Shown here one piece after another: positions 1 to 4,424 of a stretch of DNA of 7,256 bases (within the stretch, counting starts at the first letter, position 1; every line of letters begins with the position of its first letter). Location: assembly GCA_050743265.1 (NCBI GenBank), contig JBOGEN010000097.1:1-7256 (forward strand), written 5' to 3'. Origin of the DNA: JBOGEN01 sp050743265. GTDB lineage: Bacteria > Actinomycetota > Actinomycetes > JBOGEN01. The position numbers and the translations under genes were made by a program. The notes beneath the pieces were generated by a model. That model did not search any database. It saw only the letters and a list, made by a program, of their open reading frames with translations, and had not been told where the DNA came from.

Positions 1-962
1 GCTACAACTCCACGAACGGCACCTCGTGGACGCAGCGGGACACCTTCACCCATGCCCTGGTCGTCGACAAGGTCGGCATCGTCTGGGGCGGTGGCTCGAC
101 CGCCACGAACAAGAACTTCGTCGTCGAGTCGTTCACCGGGGACGGCACGGCCGCCTCCACGCCGAAGTCCCTCTCCGAGGCCGGCTCCAGCGCCGACGCG
201 GTGAGCGTGCAGGTCGCGGCCTCGGGCACGGACAGCGCCTCGGGCACGGATGCGCTGACGGCAGCACCCTCCGCCGCGGCCTCGGACGCGGCCTCGGCCG
301 CGGACTCCCTGTCCTCGACGGCCGCCGTCCCACTGGCCGACACAGCCGCCGGTGCGGACGCCCTCTCCGCGACCGCGACGGTCACGCCGACGGACACGGC
401 CACAGCCGACGAGCAGCTGACCGCCACCGCGGCGGCAGCCGCATCGGACACGGCCTCCGCCGGCGACGCCCTGGCCGTCTTCGCGGCCGCCGTCGTGTCG
501 GACGCCGCCTCCGGCACGGACGCCCTGGACGTCACCCGGGCGCTGGACCTCGACGACACGGCCACCGGCGCCGACGACCTCGCCGCCGGCGTCACCGCGG
601 ACCTCACCGACACGGGCACCGGAGGCGACGGACTCACCCTCCAGGCCCTCGCCGACCTGACCGACGCCGCGGCCGCGGACGACCTGCTCACCGTCCTCGT
701 CCAGGACGACGAGATCCCCTGCGACTTCGCCGGCGCGCTCGCCTCCCTCGAGGCCCTGACCGGCACGGCGGCCCTCGTCCGGCTGACCGGCACGGCGGCC
801 CTCGTCCGGCTGACCGGCACGGTGAGCGCGGAGCATCTGACCGGCACGGTCACGCCGGTACGCCTCACCGGCGCCCTCGTCGGGATCGACCACACGCTGA
901 CCGGCGAGCTCGTCTCCGTGGACGCGCTCTCAGGAACCGGAGGGAGGTGCAGCGGTGCCTAG
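1..962 (+). CDS. Repeat-rich virion surface protein, LamG/concanavalin-like end (5' truncated)
   Basis: The reading frame is open from base 3 to a TAG at 960-962 (319 residues seen); the start is upstream of the window. The first ~50 residues (YNSTNGTSWTQRDTF..., then VDKVGIVWGGG and FVVESFTGDG) read like the last strands of a concanavalin A/LamG-like jelly-roll, a fold used in carbohydrate or surface binding; this is by pattern only. From about base 177 to 716 come ten 18-residue units, after which a shorter LTG-type repeat array fills 756-941. The composition is Ala/Thr/Asp-rich, with almost no Lys and no Cys except near the end. No transmembrane segment or catalytic motif is visible. It sits directly before the small Ig-like gene (8-nt overlap) and the head-tail connector, where decoration or fibre proteins can occur. 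I infer a structural, surface-exposed role (head fibre, decoration or adhesin); the exact location on the virion is not shown by sequence. Confidence 0.72.
   Translation, partial: YNSTNGTSWTQRDTFTHALVVDKVGIVWGGGSTATNKNFVVESFTGDGTAASTPKSLSEAGSSADAVSVQVAASGTDSASGTDALTAAPSAAASDAASAADSLSSTAAVPLADTAAGADALSATATVTPTDTATADEQLTATAAAAASDTASAGDALAVFAAAVVSDAASGTDALDVTRALDLDDTATGADDLAAGVTADLTDTGTGGDGLTLQALADLTDAAAADDLLTVLVQDDEIPCDFAGALASLEALTGTAALVRLTGTAALVRLTGTVSAEHLTGTVTPVRLTGALVGIDHTLTGELVSVDALSGTGGRCSGA
177..716 (+). repeat. Ten tandem 54-bp units encoding 18-residue repeats
   Basis: Units start at 177, 231, 285, 339, 393, 447, 501, 555, 609 and 663, each exactly 54 bp in frame. Typical units are DTAAGADALSATATVTPT (339), DTASAGDALAVFAAAVVS (447), DAASGTDALDVTRALDLD (501) and DTATGADDLAAGVTADLT (555). 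The rough consensus is D-[TA]-A-[ST]-[GA]-x-D-x-L followed by nine mostly small or beta-branched residues. The first unit has E in place of D and the last is degenerate after its first nine residues. The strict length with conserved D1, D7 and L9 suggests one coil or hairpin per unit of an elongated beta-rich stalk; that structure is inference. The units differ at many bases, so the array is old compared with the 27-bp repeat downstream. Confidence 0.85.
756..941 (+). repeat. LTG repeat array with a perfect 27-bp tandem duplication
   Basis: Bases 756-782 and 783-809 are identical 27-bp copies encoding LTGTAALVR twice. They are followed by diverged 27-bp copies at 810-836 (LTGTVSAEH) and 837-863 (LTGTVTPVR), then longer copies at 864-896 (LTGALVGIDHT) and 897-926 (LTGELVSVDA) and a final LSGTG at 927-941. 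The third copy shares its first 13 bases with the first two. Each unit starts with Leu-Thr-Gly and continues with alternating hydrophobic residues, which suits a beta-strand and turn repeat at the protein's C terminus. Confidence 0.85.
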
Positions 963-1299
963 TCGTGTCGACCTGACCGGAGACGACGCCCTATACGAGG
1001 GCAACGACGAGACGCTGCACCTCGACCTCGCCTCGACCGAGGTCGGCTTCGACTTCGACACGGCCACGGAGATCGAGGTCCTGATCAAGACGAGTGCCGA
1101 CCAGGCCGACGGCGACGGGGTAACCCTCAGCATGACGGGCAATGCGGTGAGCGTCACGGACGGGCCGAACGGGCTGGTCGACGTGGAGATTCCCGGCTCC
1201 GCGCTCGTGGTCACCCAGAAGTGGTGGCATGTGCGCGTCACCGCCGCCGGCAAGCGCAAGACGGCCATGTACGGGACGCTCGAGGTCGTGAACCTGTGA
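955..1299 (+). CDS. Small Ig-like/BppU-N-like phage structural protein
   Basis: The gene encodes 114 residues from a GTG start; GGAGG and GGGAGG lie just upstream (about 940-948), and the start overlaps the previous stop by 8 nt. The protein is acidic in its first half and predicted all-beta from its alternating pattern: DLTGDDALYEGNDETLHLDL, then a region with FDFDTATEIEVLIKTSAD, NAVSVTD, and a C-terminal strand pair WWHVRVTAAGK and TAMYGTLEVVNL. The layout 'G-D-xx-L-x-L-x-L ... A-x-x-E-V-x-I-K ... G-x-Y-x-x-L-x-V' recalls the N-terminal Ig-like domain of phage baseplate upper protein BppU and similar small Ig-like virion proteins. Here it stands alone between a repeat protein and the connector, so a virion decoration or accessory joining role is more likely than baseplate function. 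The family call is by pattern only; the gene itself is secure. Confidence 0.75.
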   Translation: MPSRVDLTGDDALYEGNDETLHLDLASTEVGFDFDTATEIEVLIKTSADQADGDGVTLSMTGNAVSVTDGPNGLVDVEIPGSALVVTQKWWHVRVTAAGKRKTAMYGTLEVVNL

Positions 1300-2102
1300 T
1301 CGACCTCGGCGACGTCCACCGCCTGGCCTGGACACACAAGGACCCCGACGGTGGGCTGGCCAACCCCGGCAACGTCGCCCTCACGATCACCCTGCCCGAC
1401 GGGACCACGACCGTCGTCGACCCGGTCGCCGCGACCTCGACCGGCGTGTTCCGGCACGACTACCTCACCGTCCAGGCCGGGCGGCACGTCGCCTCCTGGC
1501 TCGGCACCGGGGCCAACCCGGGCGCGTACACGGAGACGTTCGACGTGCGCGGCGCGACGGGCGCGCTGATCTCCGTGGCCGACGCCAAGGAGCAGCTGAA
1601 CATCACGTCCGAGGTGTCCGACGAGGAGCTCCGTGGCTGGCTGGAGTCGGCCACCTCGATCTGCGAGGTCTACCGCGGGCCGCTGCTCAAGCGGGAGCGC
1701 GTCGAGGTCCTCCGCGGGGGCAGGCACACGCTCAAGCTCGCGTCGTACCCCGTGCTCGAGATCGCCTCGGTCGTGCCGCTGCTCGACGGCCTGGCCGACG
1801 TGGCCGTGGCCGACCTCAGGCCCGACGAGCACACCGGCCTGGTCTGGTACCGCGACGGCCGGTGCTTCCCCCACGGCCGGTACCGGTGGACGTACGAGGC
1901 CGGGCGGACGGTCGTCTCCGCGGCGACGCTCGACGCCGTGAAGATCATCGTCAAGCACATGTGGCAGACCCAGCGCGGCGCCTACCCGACCCGCCGCGTC
2001 ACGGACGACGACCTGGTCGTCGTCCCCGGCCTCGGCTACCTGATCCCGAACCGGGCCAGGTCGCTGCTCGAGGCCGAGGCCCAACCGGGCGGGTTCGCCT
2101 GA
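1296..2102 (+). CDS. Head-tail connector (gp6-like) with N-terminal Ig-like domain
   Basis: The protein has 268 residues. I chose GTG at 1296, which overlaps the previous TGA as GTGA (1296-1299), because the frame encodes sensible protein right from there (MIDLGDVHRLAWTHKDPDGG); GAGG at 1282-1285 can serve as ribosome binding site. Residues ~1-86 form an Ig-like beta domain (NVALTITLPDGTTT, STGVFRHDYL, AGRHVASWLGTG, ending TFDVRG). Residues ~92-268 match the HK97 gp6-like connector pattern: ISVADAKEQLNI, then a helix with SDEELRGWLESATSICEVYR, a beta section (LKLASYPVLEIASVVPL, GLVWYRDGR, YRWTYEAGR) and a C-terminal helix AVKIIVKHMWQTQRG. Members form a ring under the portal through which DNA passes and to which the stopper and tail attach. 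The N-terminal domain is an addition to the core family, which is usually about 100-200 residues. Confidence 0.85.
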   Translation: MIDLGDVHRLAWTHKDPDGGLANPGNVALTITLPDGTTTVVDPVAATSTGVFRHDYLTVQAGRHVASWLGTGANPGAYTETFDVRGATGALISVADAKEQLNITSEVSDEELRGWLESATSICEVYRGPLLKRERVEVLRGGRHTLKLASYPVLEIASVVPLLDGLADVAVADLRPDEHTGLVWYRDGRCFPHGRYRWTYEAGRTVVSAATLDAVKIIVKHMWQTQRGAYPTRRVTDDDLVVVPGLGYLIPNRARSLLEAEAQPGGFA

Positions 2103-2566
2103 TGGCCGGCTGGATCTCCACCGCCCCGGCCGCGATCACCGCGCTCGTCGCGACGTTCCGGGCCGCCCCAGGGCTGGGCCCGGACATGGTGCTCGACGGA
2201 CCCACGGTCACCGACGCGTCCATCTTCGAAGTGGTCACCGTCGGCTACCAGGACGACGAGCGGCCGATCGCCGTGGAGGCCCAGACCACCCGGGAGGGCC
2301 CGGCCCTGGTGCCGAACCGGGAGCGCTACTCCGTCTACTGCGCGGCGGCCGTGCTCCGCGGCGACACGGACATCGCCGCGGCGAGGGCGCGGGCGTACGA
2401 GCTGCTCGCCGCGGCCGCCACCGCCTTGGCCGCGGACAAGACGCTCGGCGGTGCCGTCATGTCCGCACAGCTCGGCGAGCACTCGCTGACCCAGGAGATG
2501 CCGGACGGGGCGCTGGCCCGGGTGCCGTTCGAGGTGCTCGTCGACGCGTTCACCCGTACGTCCTAG
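2102..2566 (+). CDS. Probable tail terminator protein
   Basis: The gene encodes 154 residues and starts at an ATG that shares its A with the previous TGA (TGATG, 2100-2104). No good ribosome binding site precedes it, so translational coupling to the connector gene is likely. An N-terminal helix (residues ~8-22, AAITALVATFRAAP) is followed by strands (IFEVVTVGYQDDE, IAVEAQTT), then RERYSVYCAAAVLRGD (74-88), a long Ala-rich helix (91-110), DKTLGGAVMSAQLGEHSL (112-129) and a last strand VPFEVLVDAF. The order 'S-Y-x-V ... A-R-x-R-A-Y-E-L-L ... L-x-A-D-x-T-L-G-G-x-V' fits tail terminators of the lambda gpU/HK97 type in actinophages, which cap the finished tail tube and join it to the head. A head-closure role is the main alternative, since no separate stopper is seen nearby. 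Confidence 0.7.
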   Translation: MAGWISTAPAAITALVATFRAAPGLGPDMVLDGPTVTDASIFEVVTVGYQDDERPIAVEAQTTREGPALVPNRERYSVYCAAAVLRGDTDIAAARARAYELLAAAATALAADKTLGGAVMSAQLGEHSLTQEMPDGALARVPFEVLVDAFTRTS

Positions 2567-2581
2567 AAGGAGGAAACCCCA

Positions 2582-2773
2582 ATGGCGAACGTCACGCTCA
2601 TCCACCCGAAGCTGGCCGACCAGGAGATCACCGTGGACGCCGGCGGTGTCCACCACTACGAGCGGTCCGGCTGGAAGCGCAAGGACGGCGAGCAGTCCGA
2701 CGCCGGCGCCGCGGCCAGCAAGAAGGGCTCCTCGAACAAGGGGAGCTCGTCCCCCGACAGCCCGGCGGAGTAG
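2582..2773 (+). CDS. Small phage protein of 63 residues
   Basis: It has the best ribosome binding site in this half of the window (AAGGAGG at 2567-2573, 8 nt before the ATG), so it is probably well expressed. Residues 1-35 (MANVTLIHPKLADQEITVDA, then GGVHHYERSGWKRKDGE) resemble short phage proteins of the form 'V-x-x-x-H-P-x-x-x-x-x-I-x-V-x-x-x-x-x-x-x-Y-x-x-S-G-W', which commonly occur in capsid and head-tail gene clusters. Residues 36-63 are a low-complexity, disordered Ser/Lys/Ala tail (KKGSSNKGSSSPDSPAE). The function of this family is unknown to me. Its position right before the hairpin and the major tail gene suggests a virion or assembly accessory part. Confidence 0.72.
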   Translation: MANVTLIHPKLADQEITVDAGGVHHYERSGWKRKDGEQSDAGAAASKKGSSNKGSSSPDSPAE

Positions 2774-2791
2774 CGCCGCGCCCTTCCCAGC

Positions 2792-2813
2792 CCCTCGACC
2801 GACGCGGTCGGGG
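2792..2813 (+). terminator. GC-rich hairpin, possible terminator or mRNA stabiliser
   Basis: CGACCG (2796-2801) pairs with CGGTCG (2805-2810) around an ACG loop. The stem extends by three G-C pairs (2792-2794 with 2811-2813) past a bulged T at 2795. The sequence after it, TCCTTCG, is only weakly T-rich, so efficient intrinsic termination is doubtful. It lies in the only intergenic gap of this size (75 nt) between the 63-residue gene and the major tail gene. Such hairpins often tune or stabilise mRNA ahead of highly expressed structural genes; which applies here is inference. Confidence 0.45.
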
Positions 2814-2848
2814 TCCTTCGCAGCCTGAGTTGAAGTGGAGAACCCGTC

Positions 2849-3349
2849 ATGACAGCGACCCCGATCTCCTCGGTCGTGCGCTACGCCCTGTTCGGCACCC
2901 GGGAGTACGTCATGGTGCCGACCATCGCCGCGGCGACCCTCATCCCCACCCGCGCCGAGATCGACGCCGGAACGGACCTCACCCCGGAGGTCGCCGCCGT
3001 CGAGGGCTTCAACGTCACCGGTGAGGACCTCGAGACCCCGGACATGGCCTCGGACTTCACGCCGAAGATCCCCGGGCGTACCACCGTCGAGGACTCCTCG
3101 ATCACCCTCTACGCCGACCAGGACTCCGACGACGTCCGGACGCTGTTCACCCGTGGGCAGCAGACGAACATCGTCATCTTCCCGGAGGGCGACGACGAGG
3201 GCGTGGACCTGCACAAGATGGACATCTTCCAGGTGCGGGTGAAGTCGGTCGGCAAGCCGAACGAGATGGAGGAGGCCGGCCGGATCACGACCATGTTCTC
3301 CATCACGAAGAAGCCCGTCGAGAACATCGCGGTCCCCACCTCCCCGTGA
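2849..3349 (+). CDS. Major tail (tube) protein
   Basis: The gene encodes 166 residues from an ATG with GTGGAG at 2835-2840, 8 nt upstream. Motifs match actinophage tail tube proteins: LIPTRAEIDAGTDLTPEVAA (residues 31-50), a glycine and strand region GFNVTGEDLETPDM (53-66), KIPGRTTVEDSSITLYADQD (73-92), DDVRTLFTRGQQTNIVIF (94-111), then MDIFQVRVKSVGKPNE (124-139) and a C-terminal strand ITTMFSITKKPVENIAVP. In these phages the protein forms stacked hexameric rings around the tape measure protein. It is acidic, has no Cys, and the size fits compact tube subunits without an added Ig domain. Its own strong start after the hairpin fits its need for high copy number. The next gene starts within its stop codon. 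Confidence 0.88.
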   Translation: MTATPISSVVRYALFGTREYVMVPTIAAATLIPTRAEIDAGTDLTPEVAAVEGFNVTGEDLETPDMASDFTPKIPGRTTVEDSSITLYADQDSDDVRTLFTRGQQTNIVIFPEGDDEGVDLHKMDIFQVRVKSVGKPNEMEEAGRITTMFSITKKPVENIAVPTSP

Positions 3350-3822
3350 TCTCCTACCGCCTCCACGGCGGGGAGGAGCTGCGGCAGATCTCCCGCCAGC
3401 TGCGTCACGTCGGCAACGGGCGGGAGATCCGCAAGCAGTTCAGCCGGGACCTGCGGCTGGCCGCGAAGCCGCTGGTGCCCAAGGTGCGCTCGTCGATCGC
3501 CGCGATCCCGACCAGCGGGGGCAAGAGCACCGGGCTGCGCCGGCGCATGCAGAAGGCGACCCGGCTCACCGTGCGCACGTCCGGGCGCTCCGCGCAGGTC
3601 TCGGTCCGGGTGGACGGCCGGAAGATGGGCGAGCGCGAGGGCGCACTGCCCGCGTACATGGAGGGCTCGAAGCGTCGCTGGCGCCACCCCGTCTACGGCA
3701 CGGACACCTGGGTCGAGCAGGCGCCCAAGCCGTACTTCCAGCGCGCCGTCGCCGGCGCCGGCGCGGCCGGGCGGCTGGCGATCCACCGCACCCTGCGAAA
3801 GATCACCCGCGAGATCACCTGA
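3346..3822 (+). CDS. HK97 gp10-like tail completion/neck protein
   Basis: The protein has 158 residues and is strongly basic (many Arg, Lys). The start is GTG at 3346, overlapping the major tail TGA as GTGA (3346-3349); no clear ribosome binding site is visible, so coupling is likely. The N-terminal helical part (ELRQISRQLR through EIRKQFSRDLRLAAKPLVPKVR, residues 10-48) is followed by a basic patch GLRRRMQKATR, strands LTVRTSGRSAQVSVRVDG, and the diagnostic RHPVYGTDTWVEQAPKPYF (113-131), ending in a helix AAGRLAIHRTLRKITREI. The 'HPVYG ... W-V-x-Q-x-x-K-P-Y-F' signature is that of HK97 gp10-like proteins, placed at the head-tail interface or tail completion. In most phages of this type the gene comes before the major tail gene; here it follows it. 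Confidence 0.78.
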   Translation: MISYRLHGGEELRQISRQLRHVGNGREIRKQFSRDLRLAAKPLVPKVRSSIAAIPTSGGKSTGLRRRMQKATRLTVRTSGRSAQVSVRVDGRKMGEREGALPAYMEGSKRRWRHPVYGTDTWVEQAPKPYFQRAVAGAGAAGRLAIHRTLRKITREIT

Positions 3823-3864
3823 ACCCCTCTCGCAACACCCACCCCTTGAGCGAAGGAGGGCGGC

Positions 3865-4332
3865 ATGTCGCTGTCCAAGGACCAGATCCTCTCCGCAGAC
3901 GACCTCGACGTCCGGAAGGAGGAGGTCCCCGAGTGGGGCGGCACCGTGCTCGTCAAGGCGCTCTCCGGCAAGGAGCGCGACGCGTACGAGGCCTCGGTCG
4001 TGCAGATGCGCCAGGACGCCAGGGGCAACCAGACCACGGTGCCTGACATGCGCAACGTGCGAGCCAAGCTCGTAGCCCGCGCCCTCGTCGACGAGGACGG
4101 GACGCGGCTGTTCGCCGACCAGGACATCAACGCCCTGGGCGCGAAGTCGGCCCGGGTGCTCGACCGGCTCTTCGACGTCGCCGCGGAGATGTCCGGGCTG
4201 TCCGAGCAGGACGTGGAGAAGCTGGCGGGAAACTCCGAGGCCGTCCCGAGCGACGGTTCTACTTCCAGCTCGCCAGAGACCTCGGATGCAGCGTCGGAGA
4301 GCTCCTCGGACGGGTCAGCTCCTACGAGCTGA
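3865..4332 (+). CDS. Tail assembly chaperone, unshifted form (gpG-like)
   Basis: The gene encodes 155 residues from an ATG with AAGGAGG at 3853-3859, 5 nt upstream. The folded part covers residues ~1-123: DLDVRKEEVPEWGGTVLVKA, a charged helix SGKERDAYEASVVQMRQ (34-50), NVRAKLVARALVDEDGTRLF (64-83), and helices ending GLSEQDVEKLAGN. The pattern 'W-G-G-x-V-x-V-x-x-L-S-G-x-E-R-D-x-Y-E ... K-x-x-L-V-x-x-x-L-x-D-E-x-G' is that of siphovirus tail assembly chaperones encoded just before the tape measure gene. Residues 124-155 are a Ser-rich, probably disordered tail (TSSSPETSDAASESSSDGSA) whose bases also code for the frameshifted domain, which may explain its low complexity. The protein is thought to coat and keep soluble the tape measure protein during tail assembly and is absent from the mature virion. 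Confidence 0.87.
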   Translation: MSLSKDQILSADDLDVRKEEVPEWGGTVLVKALSGKERDAYEASVVQMRQDARGNQTTVPDMRNVRAKLVARALVDEDGTRLFADQDINALGAKSARVLDRLFDVAAEMSGLSEQDVEKLAGNSEAVPSDGSTSSSPETSDAASESSSDGSAPTS

Positions 4333-4418
4333 CCGAGTGGCGGGCGTTCTACCGGCTGCAGGCCGAGGACGAGGCCGTAGCTGAGGCGGAGCAACAACAC
4401 AACAGCGGGCGGAGGTGA
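3865..4418 (+). CDS. Tail assembly chaperone, -1 frameshift fusion (gpGT-like)
   Basis: This is join(3865..4233, 4233..4418), 184 residues: 123 from the G frame and 61 after a -1 shift at 4227-4233. The shifted frame has no stop until TGA at 4416-4418 and encodes LRGRPERRFYFQLARDLGCS, then VGELLGRVSSYELTEWRAFY, RLQAEDEAVAEAEQQ and HNSGRR. The 'F-x-x-x-L-A-R-x-L-G-x-x-V-x-E-L-L-x-R-x-S-S-x-E-L-x-E-W-x-A-F-Y-R-L' pattern is typical of the T domain of tail chaperones, which contacts the tail tube protein while the G part binds the tape measure. The T frame has no start and ribosome binding site of its own at its 5' end, in line with expression only by frameshifting. The ratio of G to GT is known in lambda to matter for tail assembly; the efficiency here cannot be read from sequence. 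Confidence 0.88.
4227..4233 (+). promoter_or_regulatory. Slippery heptamer G GGA AAC for -1 frameshift
   Basis: In the chaperone frame the codons are gcG GGA AAC, giving a perfect X-XXY-YYZ site with X = G, Y = A and Z = C. Slipping back one base lets both tRNAs re-pair at GGG and AAA. Lambda uses the near-identical GGGAAAG in its G/T gene. The T-frame protein joins cleanly here and nowhere else upstream is a heptamer needed. Confidence 0.9.
4240..4272 (+). promoter_or_regulatory. Possible frameshift-stimulating hairpin or pseudoknot
   Basis: CCGTC (4241-4245) pairs with GACGG (4252-4256), with two possible G-U pairs outside it (4240 with 4257, 4239 with 4258). The stem begins 7 nt after the slippery site, a usual distance for stimulators. 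The loop bases CGAGC (4247-4251) are complementary to GCTCG (4268-4272), so an H-type pseudoknot with two 5-bp stems, a 1-nt first loop and an 11-nt last loop could form. In GC-rich DNA short complements arise by chance, so this is a candidate only. Confidence 0.45.
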
Positions 4419-4424
4419 GCGCGC

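Noticed and set aside
177..941. Tandem repeats as a possible CRISPR array or RTX calcium-binding repeats
   Set aside because: The units are contiguous and in frame with no unique spacers, so not CRISPR. The consensus lacks the GGxGxD nonapeptide of RTX proteins.
26..976. A 316-codon + strand frame overlapping the repeat protein
   Set aside because: It is a His/Arg/Gly-rich shadow frame of the 54-bp repeats; the frame ending at 962 shows the repeat logic and the domain-like start.
930..2084. A 384-codon - strand open frame opposite the Ig-like and connector genes
   Set aside because: Low-complexity Arg/Gly/Val/Asp composition, no start signal, and fully covered by well-supported + strand genes.
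3823..3864. Short gap before the chaperone gene as a promoter or terminator
   Set aside because: It holds C-rich sequence and a strong ribosome binding site only; no inverted repeat or promoter-like hexamers are visible.
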